Assembly (NCBI GenBank): GCA_002887195.1
Contig: PJAB01000556.1
Coordinates: 1-23,853, forward strand
Source: Chrysochromulina parva
Taxonomy: Eukaryota; Haptophyta; Prymnesiales; Chrysochromulinaceae
Length of the DNA stretch: 23,853 bases
Direction: 5' to 3'
The notes under the pieces were generated by a model. The model made no database searches and was not told where the DNA came from. It saw only the letters and a program-made list of their open reading frames with translations. Positions 10,578-19,196 of the stretch are shown piece after piece. The translations under genes were made by a program, and so were the position numbers. The stretch's first letter is position 1, and each line of letters starts with the position of its first letter.

Positions 10578-10791
10578 TCATATACCGTCTCGTTTAGAAC
10601 CTCGGGTATCACCCAAGGCCAAGAACAGTGGGACCCACACCGCACGTGATCGTAGGACGTTCACGATGACGATCACGTGCGATCAGCTACTCATAATACA
10701 CGAAATCCAAGAACTCCGTTTACGAGGAGGCAGCGGTCTCAGAAGAGGCTGCTGAAATAAGAAGGCGACACCTGATTGCCGTGACCTCGCC
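10578..10791. other. Intergenic between convergent F-BAR and WD40 genes, with perfect inverted repeat
   Basis: This carries the 3' ends of both neighbours. A perfect 13-bp inverted repeat, CGCACGTGATCGT (10641-10653) and its complement (10669-10681), surrounds a 15-bp loop. Each arm contains the CACGTG hexamer. No gene is seen. Confidence 0.7.
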
Positions 10792-12208
10792 TCACCTGCT
10801 TTGCAAGCAAGCTTCAATCAGTAGATCTAGCACATCATCAGGAAACTTCATGCTGAATTTGTTCAGCCACAGCAGCTGCAAGACAAATTGCTGGGTGGTG
10901 GCGTTGAACATCAAATGATCTTTGCGAGACCACTTGACCATATCCCAGACTTTGATCGTCTTGTCGTCCGATCCCGAGACAATCTTGGTCCCGTCCGGAA
11001 CAAACGCCACCGATCTGACGTAGCCGCTGTGGGCGTTCGTCTTCTCGCTCAACAGATCCAAATTGTCTGCCAGGCAAGCCAACAAAGCGTCAGTTTTGGC
11101 CAAGGAGGGGCGATTTTGAGGGCTCGGCGCACCCGAATCCCAAACTTTGATCGTCTTGTCGAATGATCCCGACACGATCTTGGTCCCGTCTGGGGAAAAC
11201 GCCACTGACCAGATCACGCCGCTGTGGGCGTTCATCTTCTCGCTCAGCAGCCCCAGTTTGTCTGCCAGGCAAGCCAAATGGCGTCAGTCTTGGCCAAGGA
11301 GGGGCGATTTTGAGGCTCGCGGCGCACCCGAATCCCAGACTTTGATCGTCTTGTCGACCGATCCCGACACGATCTTGGTCCCGTCTGGGGAAAACGCCAC
11401 CGACATGACGTAGTGGCTGTGTACGTTCGTCTTCTCGCTCAGCAGCCCCAGCGCGCCTGCCGGACAAGCCAACAAGCATCAGTTTTGGCCAAGGAGGGGC
11501 GATTTGAGGCTCTCAGCGCACCCGAATCCCAGACTTTGATCGTCTGGTCGTCCGATCCGGACACAATCTTGGTCCCGTCCGGGGAAAACGCCACCGACGT
11601 GATTGGTAGGCTGTGCGCGTTCGTCTTCTCGCTCAGCAGCTCCAGCTTGCCTGCCAGCAAGCCAGCAGGCGTCAGTTTTGGCCAAGGAGGGGCGATTTTG
11701 AGGGCTCCGGCGCACCCGAATCCCAGACTTTGATCGTCTGGTCGTACGATCCCGACACGATCTTGGTCTGGTCCGGGGAAAACGCCACCGACGCGACTGC
11801 GTAGCTGTGCGCGTTCGTCTTCTCGCTCAACAGCCCCAGCTCGCCTGCCAGACAAGCCAACAGGCGTCAGTCTTGGCCAAGGAGGGGCGATTTTGAGCTC
11901 GCGGCGCACCAGAATCCCAGACTTTGATCGTCCCGTCGCGCGATCCCGAGACAATCTTGGTCCCATCCGGGGAAAAGGCGACCGAGTAGACTTCGCTGCT
12001 GTGGGCGCTGGTCTTCTCTGCTACACAGTTGATGAGCGTCGCGATCATCCTGTGAACAAGAGAGTCTTAGGTTGCAATCGGCAGCATGGAGGTATGGGTA
12101 CCACAACGCGGCTGCAAGCTCGAAGGGCGCTTGAAGTGTCTCGGCGCAGACATGCAGCAGCCAACAGGATGAGGGGAATCGCGTGCGGCGTGTGGCTCCG
12201 AAGCTCAT
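10792..12208 (-). CDS. WD40-repeat protein encoded by tandemly duplicated exons (about 7 exons)
   Basis: The model has exons 12208-12102 (uncertain), 12049-11910, 11844-11716, 11650-11522, 11456-11328, 11261-11133 and 11066-10792. The four middle exons are each exactly 129 nt, and all repeat introns are phase 1 with GTGCGC donors. The product is about 345 residues. Each repeat exon encodes one WD40 repeat: a [10 protein letters not shown] lead, then [15 protein letters not shown] and TIKVWDS, joined by Gly or Asp across the junction. Six repeats are visible; a closed propeller usually has seven, so one may be missing or too diverged. The last exon adds a ~50-residue tail, [12 protein letters not shown]...[17 protein letters not shown], of unknown role. 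The 5' end is unsure: a 52-bp intron with a weak GTACCC donor (12101-12050) gives an N-terminus starting MSFGATRR; otherwise translation may begin at ATG 12048. Function is unknown beyond a likely protein-binding propeller. Without splicing, the frame shifts at most repeat boundaries, so a pseudogene is the alternative, but the uniform phase and intact splice sites argue against it. Confidence 0.72.
11067..11909 (-). repeat. Tandem array of ~194-195 bp exon+intron units
   Basis: Units repeat with a 194-195 bp period: a 129-bp exon and a 65-66 bp intron. The five introns (11132-11067, 11327-11262, 11521-11457, 11715-11651, 11909-11845) share an identical core, TCGCCCCTCCTTGGCCAA, then ACTGA(C/T)GC and a TTGGCTTG...GGCAG acceptor. 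Introns are therefore as well conserved between units as the exons, which points to recent unit duplication or gene conversion. Confidence 0.9.
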
Positions 12209-12517
12209 CGCGAACGGAGAGGTGCATCCCCTTGAGAGAGGCAGCCCAGACTCAGGGTACAGGATTGGGCGTGGCTCCAGTGAAGCGCACGGGGTCGAGA
12301 GGTGGGAGGCGGACCTGGGACGACGGCGACGCCCGAAAGCCGCAGTTCACGTGAACAGAGAGGTTTCCGGCGTTGTTGCTTCGCTTCAGAGCCGGGGCCC
12401 AGATCCAAAGTCGCATAAAAAATCACGTACAGAAACGGACTTCACAGAATGTAGGATACTACCCGGTACATTGTACAGTACATGTAGTTCTCGACTCTCG
12501 GCCCCTCTTCAACACTA
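12209..12517. promoter_or_regulatory. Divergent promoter region, WD40 / exostosin genes
   Basis: This 309-bp stretch separates the most likely WD40 start from the exostosin ATG. The right part (about 12415-12490) is AT-richer. It contains GTACATTGTACAGTACATG with overlapping TGTAC/GTACA palindromes and the octamer TACATGTA at 12479-12486, about 32 bp before the ATG. No gene or TATA box is recognised. Confidence 0.45.
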
Positions 12518-14190
12518 ATGGCGACACCTTCTGCCCCACCGATCGTTGACCAGCTTGAGCCAGTCCTCTTGCCAGCGGCGCACGCCTCGCTGCGCGCTTT
12601 CTACCAAGGCCCAGCAGCCACTTTCAAAGTCTTCCTCGATGATGCGTGCGGACTCCCCGGTCCAAGCTGGCGCACCACGTGGAGTGCGCCGAAGCAGTGG
12701 GGCAAGACGGGTGAGCGCAATTGGGCCACAAAGGCGGGCGCGCAAGGCTTCATCCCCAAGATGATTGCTGCGTCGCCCTTTGTCACCGACGACTGGCGCT
12801 CGGCGAGCGCAAGTGTCGTTGTGCTTTTCGCGCGCCAATTTGCCGGCGGGCCGACCATCGTGCAACAGCAGTGCCTGCAGCGGCTGCAGGCGCGCAGCGC
12901 CGCGTGGCGAGCGACCAACGGCTCGGCACACTTTTTCATCCTGACCGATTCGCGGGGGCCGTGCTCCATCGACGGCAAGTACAAGGACGTCGCGTTCCTC
13001 AACCATCACGTGATCGGGCCGCATGCGGAGCCGCCGCCGCAGCAGCTGGGCTCGTGGTTCTTCCGAAGCGGCGAAGGACCGCCGATTGCATGCTACAACG
13101 CGCGCAAGGACATCGGCATCCCGACGCCCAACATCCACTTCCCGCGCACCCCGTTCGCGCCGTCGCTCCCCGAGATGAACAGTAGCAGAAGCGGCGGCGG
13201 CGGCGGCGTTGGCGTTCGCGGCGGCAGCGTCTCCAGCGACGAGCGGCCGCTGCTTCTTTTCTACGCTGGCTGGAGCTACGGTTGCCGCATGACGCTCGTC
13301 CGGCTGTACCGGGATGACCCCGAGCTCCTCGTGCGACGCTCCGTTAAAGTGGCCGAGTACAAGCTGCAGATGCAGCGCGCCAAGTTCTGCCCCATCTGCG
13401 GCGGCTATTCGCAAGTGAGGAGGGCCACTGACTGATGAGGGCTGATGAGGGCTGATTGCCTCTGATGACCGAATCAGCCAAGGAGACGATGATGTACGCT
13501 GATGAGGGCCACTGATGGACGCTGATGGTCACGGCTTGCAGCCCGTTTCCATGGCGCGCCACTGATGACACATGATGGCCATCATGAAGTGCCTACTTAG
13601 GAGTGCCTGTGCTCGCGCAGTGGACGCCGCGCCTCGCCGAGGCCCTCTACTTCGAATGTGTGCCGATCATTTTGTCGGAGCGCATGGAGCCGCCATTTGC
13701 CGGGCTGCTCGACTGGTCCAAGTTCTCCGCACGCCTCAAGGAGTCGCAATTGCCCTCACTCAAGAGTTTCGTCAAGGGCCTGGACCACGCGGCGCTGCTC
13801 AAGGGGGTTCGTCTTGCGAAGCGCGCGCTTGAGTACCACGTGGGCAGCTACACGGGGCTCGGCATGCTGCCGTTACTGCTTCACCAGATGCATGCACGCC
13901 TGGCGGCTGGGCCCATTGTGTCGCCGTCCAATGTGGTCGCTCTGTACAACGATGTGGAGACGGAGCGAGACTACAACGCAGGCCTGCAGAGCGACAGTTC
14001 GCAGTGCGCGCACGCGGTCTCCACAGCGGCAGCGCTGCTCGTGGACGGTGTGCGCTGGGACTGCGTCTCGACGGATGGCTACCAGGCCGGCTGCTCGACC
14101 AAGGGCGCCGCCGATGCTGCCACCAAGACCGCCACCACCGCTGCGCGCCCGCGCAGGTGCCGTCAGGATCTCGTCGCCAGAGGCTGGTAG
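12518..14190 (+). CDS. Exostosin-family (GT47-like) glycosyltransferase (2 exons)
   Basis: Exon 1 is 12518-13414 and exon 2 is 13621-14190; the intron is phase 0 and the product about 488 residues. Splicing joins KFCPICGGYSQ to WTPRLAEALYFECVPIILSE. This rebuilds the exostosin core in which a Cys-containing strand leads to S.W..RL.EAL..GC.P.I and a downstream PF..LLDW (here PPFAGLLDWSKFS). Such enzymes transfer sugars in the secretory pathway, onto proteoglycan-like chains in animals and cell-wall or glycoprotein polymers in plants and algae; the substrate here cannot be told. The upstream half contains HFFILTDSRGPC and LNHHVIG blocks typical of the family, and a glycine-rich insert around 13189-13236. 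Odd point: the predicted N-terminus (MATPSAPPIVDQLEP) shows no signal anchor, so an upstream exon may be missing or the protein may be atypical. Its tail is Ala/Thr/Arg-rich and unconserved in appearance. Confidence 0.8.
13415..13620 (+). repeat. Exostosin intron packed with CTGATG repeats
   Basis: The donor is GTGAGG and the acceptor GCTCGCGCAG, 206 bp, phase 0. The intron holds about eight CTGAT(G) copies, several in the context GCCACTGATG(A/G), concentrated at 13427-13470, 13499-13530 and 13557-13580. The same sense-strand motif occurs in introns of three other genes in this window. Confidence 0.85.
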
Positions 14191-14676
14191 GAAATGGTCT
14201 CACGACATGGCTCTTTTTTGACAGTAGACTGCGCTGTGCGGGTTTGTGCGGGTGTTAGCACTTTTTTTGCGACCTTGTTCCGCGTGACCGCGTCCCGGCA
14301 GTGACGAGTGAGGAGTGTGAGCGAAATATATATGCGTAAAAAATAGTAATAATTCGTTCGCACACAGGGACGGCGTGTCGACTGTCGAGGGTTCACCGCC
14401 CGGCGCGCTCGCGCGCCGTCGGCCCGTCGAGCCAAGGCGTGGAGGCGAGTGGAGGCAGCGCCGCGGATGAAAGATCGTGTGCTACTACTCACGCGTCACG
14501 CCTCCACCAGTGACGACATAGATAAGTCGCTAAGGTGTGCCCCTCTGGAGATCGGATCGAGTTTGAGATGCCGGCCGCGCGGCCGCGGAGCTCTCTCTCG
14601 AGTCTCTCGAATCCTCTGCGGCGGACTCTCGTCTCTCGAATGCACCATCATAGCACGGAACCTCGTTGGAATTCCG
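14191..14676. other. Intergenic between convergent exostosin and ankyrin genes
   Basis: This 486-bp stretch has no supportable gene. It contains T-runs (about 14210 and 14263), an AT-rich patch at 14326-14355 (likely 3' UTR/processing for the exostosin gene), and an 8-bp-arm inverted repeat CGGCGCGC/GCGCGCCG at 14401-14418. It also has GGCCGCGCGGCC near 14575 and repeated TCTCTCGA blocks at 14590-14640. Confidence 0.5.
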
Positions 14677-15843
14677 CTAATCATCATCCGCTCTCTGCCC
14701 AAAGGGGTTGCCGGGTATCTTGTGCGCCGAGAAGCCGGTCATCATCTGCAGCTGCTCCATGAAGCCAGGCAGCTCGTCGCTCGTCTCTTCGGAGATCTGC
14801 TTGAAGCGAGGGCGGCGCGAGAGGAAGACGGTCTCCGCCACAGCGATCCGCTCCCAGTGCTCGAGGTCGAGCCGCGCGTCGCCGTGGCGCGAGAAGCGGC
14901 GCGAGAGTGCGGCAGCGTCGGCTGGGTCGGCAAAGGCGCTGCGGATGCGCCCCTGATGAGGGAGGCAATCAGACGTCATCAGAGGTCCATCAGAGGCCAT
15001 CAGAGGGCCTTCAAAGGCCCTCAGCGGCGTCCAGCGGCGCACCTGGGTCCATGCGCGCCGCTCGTCTTCCTTGAAGTCGCCCATGAACGCCTGGTCGGCG
15101 AGCAGCCGCGCCGCGAGCACGCGCGTCAAAATCTCGACCTCGAGCTCGAAGACGTCGCGAGGTGGCGCCGTCGTGGGCGGCTGTGCACGCTCGTGCTCGC
15201 GGAGCAGGGCGGCCGCCTCCTCGAGCCCCAGCTTCTCGGCATTGTGTAGCGCCGTGCCGGGCACCAGCACGGCGCCACCGCCGCCCACGACGACGCCCTT
15301 GTCAACCGACGCCGGGCCGACCCAGCGCAGATGCGTGTGAGCGCCACACTCGAGCAGACCCCGGAGGACGCTTGGGTGATTCAAGGAGACCAGCAGGGCA
15401 GTCGCGCCGTCGTGGCTCCTCGCGTTCACATCCGCGTGGCGGCCGAGCAGCTCTGCTGCGCAGTCAGCACGTCCAAGGTGGCAAGCACACATGAGCAGCG
15501 TCCAGCCTGCATTCACGTGCTGCGCTGGCATCCCAACATCGATGTCGCCGCCACTCGATAGCCAGGCGCGAACAAAGTCCAGCTCGTTGGCAGCCAGGGC
15601 ATCAAAGATCCGCTGGGGCAGCCTGCCAGCCGTCTCTCGTTGCAAATTGTCCGCCTTGACAGCGAGAAGTTCTCCCGTGCCCACATGTTTGCACCGCCAG
15701 CGCTGCTTGTCGTTGAGCCACCCCGTAATGGCCACGCGAGCGCCGTTGAGCTCCGGGCGCCCACCAAGCCCGTGGATCAAGGCGTTGACGCCTGTCGCGA
15801 GCTCATTGTCCGCGAGCAGTTTATTCACGTTGGGGAGCGACAT
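14677..15843 (-). CDS. Ankyrin-repeat protein with SH3-like N-terminal segment (2 exons)
   Basis: Exon 1 is 15843-15043 and exon 2 is 14952-14677; the spliced product is about 358 residues, or 388 if the in-frame intron is kept. Residues ~28-68 (LNGARVAITGWLNDKQRWRC... then ELLAVKADNLQ) look like the small beta-barrel segment often placed before ankyrin or MYND domains in algal proteins. Ankyrin repeats cover roughly residues 78-103, 112-141 (WTLLMCACHLGRADCAAELL), 144-170 (DGATALLVSLNHPSVLRGLL) and 196-217 (GTALHNAEKLGLEEAAALL). A C-terminal helical region of ~140 residues follows, ending FGQRADDD. The role is presumably protein-protein interaction; no catalytic motif is seen. It is divergent from the IC140 gene with 188 bp between start codons, so co-expression with flagellar genes is possible but only inferred. 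Confidence 0.8.
   Translation of the reverse strand: MSLPNVNKLLADNELATGVNALIHGLGGRPELNGARVAITGWLNDKQRWRCKHVGTGELLAVKADNLQRETAGRLPQRIFDALAANELDFVRAWLSSGGDIDVGMPAQHVNAGWTLLMCACHLGRADCAAELLGRHADVNARSHDGATALLVSLNHPSVLRGLLECGAHTHLRWVGPASVDKGVVVGGGGAVLVPGTALHNAEKLGLEEAAALLREHERAQPPTTAPPRDVFELEVEILTRVLAARLLADQAFMGDFKEDERRAWTQVRRWTPLRAFEGPLMASDGPLMTSDCLPHQGRIRSAFADPADAAALSRRFSRHGDARLDLEHWERIAVAETVFLSRRPRFKQISEETSDELPGFMEQLQMMTGFSAHKIPGNPFGQRADDD
14953..15042 (-). other. In-frame 90-bp intron of the ankyrin gene, CTGATG-rich
   Basis: The donor is CAG|GTGCGC and the acceptor GCCTCCCTCATCAG, phase 0. It is exactly 90 bp without a stop, so both spliced and unspliced mRNAs stay in frame. The sense strand has four CTGAT copies in a row before the acceptor. 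Its last 14 bases are identical to the end of the F-BAR intron, which argues that it is a real intron. Confidence 0.7.
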
Positions 15844-16031
15844 CGGCAGGGCGAAAAGTTTGAGTTGCAGACGGTTGCAGTTACATGTATTTCAAACGAG
15901 AAGTCAATCTGCGAACGATCCTTGACCTCTTCGATATTTCACAGCGCTTTCACACCAGCTAACCCGCTGCTGTTGTGGTTGTGGCGGAGTGAGCGGCGTT
16001 CACCGCGGGACGCGCACCACTCTCCGTGACA
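15844..16031. promoter_or_regulatory. Bidirectional promoter region, ankyrin / IC140 genes
   Basis: Divergent start codons lie 188 bp apart. The octamer TACATGTA at 15882-15889 sits about 40 bp upstream of the ankyrin ATG. CTTCGATATTTCACAG near 15929-15944 could be a 5'-UTR acceptor for the dynein gene. No TATA box is clear. Confidence 0.45.
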
Positions 16032-16333
16032 ATGCCGGAATGGGAAGGGGCCAAGGTCCCGGTTCCCGATGGCGTGCACCCGCTCTTCCTCACCGGCGCC
16101 TCCGCGGCCGAGTTCGGTCTCGATGTCACCACCAAGGATGATCCGTATCGGATGATCAGCCGTGAGGCGCTGATCAAATCCATCCAATTCAAGGGCAAGA
16201 TCTCCGACTTCTACATCGTCCTCAAGTTCATCGAAAAGTACAAGGGCGGTGATGAGTTGCTCGTCTGCCTCGACGACGATGAAATCTGTGCGTGCCCGTG
16301 CCGCCCGCGTGCCCGCCCTCTGTACGCGTTGCA

Positions 16334-16376
<43 letters not shown>

Positions 16377-18615
16377 GGTTGGCGCCTGCCTCACACACGC
16401 GTGCCCATTCTCGCGCTTATCAGACGGCCAAAATTACTTCATTTGCATCACGCCCGAGGAGGCGCAGCGCGTCATCGAGGAGGAGGCGGCAAAGGAGGCG
16501 GCGCGGCCAAAGAAGAAGAAAGAGGCGGTCGCGTCCGCGGACGGCGAGCCACCCGAGGAGGAGAGCGAGGAGGAGGAGGAGGAGGAGCCGTACGTGCCGC
16601 CCGCGTCGAAGCCGTGGGTCTCGCTCGGCAGCGAGGCCGAGATCGAGGAGGAGGCGATCGCGTACACTCGCGAGCGCTTCGTGATGCAGTTCGTGCGCAA
16701 GCGGCGCGAGTTCGGCCTCGCGTACCGCTTCTCCGATCGGGACGCCATCGACGACCCGAACGCGGCGCAGAACGACTGCCGGCAGTACAAGGACCCGAGC
16801 TTTGAGCTGCGGCGCAAGGAGCTGCACGTGGCCGTCCAGGCCGTGCCCATGGTGCACAGCGCCAAGTCGCAGACGAATTACTTCCGCCCGGTGAACAAGG
16901 CGCTGCAGCACGCGTCGATCGACATTCCGCACAAGGCGAAGATGCAGGCGCTCGACTCGGCGGCGATGTCCGAGTTCCTGCACAAGATCCGAATGCCGCT
17001 CGACGAGGCGCTCCAGCAGAATGAGATCGTCGACGTCTTTGCCGACGAGTTCGCAGACCTCGCCGACGAGGACACCTCTCTTGGAAACAAGGCAGATAGC
17101 GATCTCAAGGAGCTCCAATCGTACTTCCATCTCTCGTACTGCGGGGGGCGGCTGCTCACGGCGATCCAGTGGCAGTCGAAGGCGGTGGTCGCGACCGCGG
17201 GCTGCCGCACCCTCTCCTTCGATGAACGCGTGCAGGCCGCGGGCCGCGCGGTGACGGGCTTCATCCTCTTGTGGAACTTTTCGGACCCGATCAACCCGCA
17301 GTACGTGCTCGAGGCGCCCGCCGACATCTTCTCGTTCAAGTTCTGCCCCTCGAACGCGGACGTGATCATCGCGGGCCTCGAGACGGGCCAGGTGGCGCTC
17401 TACAACCTCGCCGAGGCGCGCGCTCAGGCCCTCGAGGCCAAGGCGCTCGAGGACGCCGGGGCCGAGGGAGCGAGTGCGATCGACTCGAGTTCGACGATCT
17501 TTGCCAAGCCGTCGGTGCTCACGGCCGTGGACACGTCGCACCGAAAGCCGGTGACCGACCTCATTTGGATGTCGCCCACCCTCGACGTGAGCGAGAAGGG
17601 CAAGTTCAAGCGCGAGGAGAGCCGCAAGGACGACGAGGTCAACATGTTCATCTCGGTCGCCGGAGATGGCACCGTCGGATTTTGGGACCTGCGCAAAAGC
17701 GTCGAGCCACCTCCGGACGAGACGAAGAAGGATGAAGGCGCGAAGACGAAGAAGCCCGAGGGTTGGGCGCCCACGTTCAAGATGCCGCTGCTCAACCCCG
17801 ACGGCGGCTATGAGCTCTCGCCCACATTTGTGCGCCTTGACATGGGCGACGAGCCGACGGACGCGTGTCGGCTGTACATGGCGACCGAGGAGGGCGAGCT
17901 GGCGATGGTGGAGCTGATCGCGCCGGCGTCGGAGCCCAACTCCATCAAGGGTGTGCGCATGGTGATCCCCGCGCACACGGGCCCGTGCGTCGCGCTGCAG
18001 CGCTCGCCTTTCATGCCCAAGATCTATCTCACCTTGGGAGATTGGACGTTCAACGTTTGGATGGATGGGGTGTCTTCGCCCCTCTTCGTCTCGCCCTTCT
18101 GCAGCTGCTGCTACACCTGCGGCGCCTGGTCGCCCTCGCGGCCCGCGGTGCTCTTCCTCGCGCGCCAGGACGGCAACATCGACGTGTGGGACCTGAACGA
18201 CCGCTCGCACGAGCCTTCGATGGTCGTCACTGCCACGCCGGGAGCGATTACCTCGATGGAGTTCCACATGGTCTCCGCCTCGCGACAGTTGCTCGCGATT
18301 GGCGACGATCAGGGCACCGTGCACGTCATGGATGTGCCTCGCAACATGCGCCGAGCCGTCCAAAATGAGAAGCAGTTTGCGATCAACTTCTTCTTGCGCG
18401 AGCACAAGCGCGTCGCCTACGTGCAACAGCGCGCCGAGACCCGAAAGGCCGAGAAGGATGCGGGGGACGATGCGCCCGTCGTGCCCAAGGAGGAGGCCAA
18501 GGAAGGCGAGAGCCCGGAGGACAAGCTCGAGGCTGCCTTCATGGCGGTCGAGGAGGCATTCAAGGAACGCATGGAGTTAAATCCACCCCCGGCCGCGCCT
18601 GCCGCTGCGGAATGA
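16032..18615 (+). CDS. DNAI3: Axonemal inner-arm dynein intermediate chain, WDR63/IC140 type (2 exons)
   Basis: Exon 1 is 16032-16287 and exon 2 is 16424-18615; the intron is phase 1 and the product about 815 residues, close to the family's usual 800-900. The ATG at 16032 follows GTGAC; an in-frame GTG six bases earlier is not a likely start. The N-terminus (WEGAKVPVPDG, then FGLDVTTKDDPYRMI and IQFKGKISDFY) and the junction CLDDDEI-YGQNYFICIT match the WDR63 family. A Lys stretch and a Glu-rich run follow (about residues 110-140). WD repeats occupy roughly residues 290-740, for example GDGTVGFWDLRKS, WTFNVWMD and QDGNIDVWDLND. A charged coiled-coil-like tail ends in Pro/Ala. Family knowledge: WDR63 corresponds to Chlamydomonas IC140 of the two-headed inner dynein arm (I1/f), which shapes flagellar beating. 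The gene implies the organism makes motile flagella. It is convergent with DTL. Confidence 0.92.
16288..16423 (+). other. IC140 intron with (CCG) microsatellite
   Basis: The donor is GTGCGT and the acceptor GCGCTTATCAG, 136 bp, phase 1. A pure CCG tract of 41 nt (16335-16375, 13.7 units) fills the middle. Splicing creates a Tyr codon and the conserved YGQNYF segment, while read-through yields polyarginine or polyproline. Confidence 0.9.
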
Positions 18616-19196
18616 GGACCAGAGCGCACCAAAGCTGCGGCCAGTGCATGTCATCTCGAACGGAAAGCAGCGGCCCAGGGACGCGCACAGTGTGCGCCCC
18701 CAGGTTTGCTGCCCGGGCGTGTGTGGGCGCTCGCCGCAAGCTAAACTTCCTTTGAGGCGTGTGTGATCGAGTCGAGTGGCGGCCGCGTGCGTCACGCTGT
18801 GCGTGTTCCGACATGGGACACGACGAGTGCCAGCGGTCCGGTGGTCATCAATAATTTTGCAATTAAATATACCGTGTATAATTACAACACCGTGTAAAAT
18901 TATACGACATACCGCTGTACCTGTAGCTACGGTGTTCTACGATAACATTGGTCATTCGTGGATCGTGCGCACCCGAAGCGGACGCACCGGTGGACCGTGC
19001 AACGGTCGGGTGGCCAGACCCGGTCGTTGCGCGACGTTGGCACGTTGAACGTGACGTGTCGCGTTGGTGCGCGAACAATGAGCAATGGCCCATGCGCGTG
19101 CTCCGTGCAGCGGTGGCCGCGCTGCTCCGCTGCAGCGCGGGGCTCACCACAGCCCAACATACCCCCGCCGCAAGAAACATTTAGAGCGGTCATAGC
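18616..19196. other. Intergenic between convergent IC140 and DTL genes, with AT-rich direct repeat
   Basis: This 581-bp stretch has no supportable gene. An AT-rich block at about 18846-18905 holds a near-identical 15-bp direct repeat, ACCGTGTATAATTAC (18871-18885) and ACCGTGTAAAATTAT (18889-18903), in otherwise GC-rich DNA. It may carry 3'-end processing signals for the dynein gene. Confidence 0.5.

Noticed and set aside
10792..12048. WD40 array as a frameshifted pseudogene
   Set aside because: Frame changes fall exactly at repeat boundaries with GT...AG sites, uniform phase 1 and exons of identical length, which fits introns better than decay.
13427..13475. CTGATGAG copies resembling the catalytic core of a hammerhead ribozyme
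   Set aside because: The hammerhead needs a following stem II, a GAAA box and a third stem. I see no GAAA at the right place and no matching stems in the exostosin, F-BAR or ankyrin introns.
16420..18426. A 668-codon open frame on the minus strand opposite the IC140 gene
   Set aside because: It is an antisense shadow created by GC-rich codon use. It has no recognisable domain, while the plus strand encodes a clear dynein intermediate chain.
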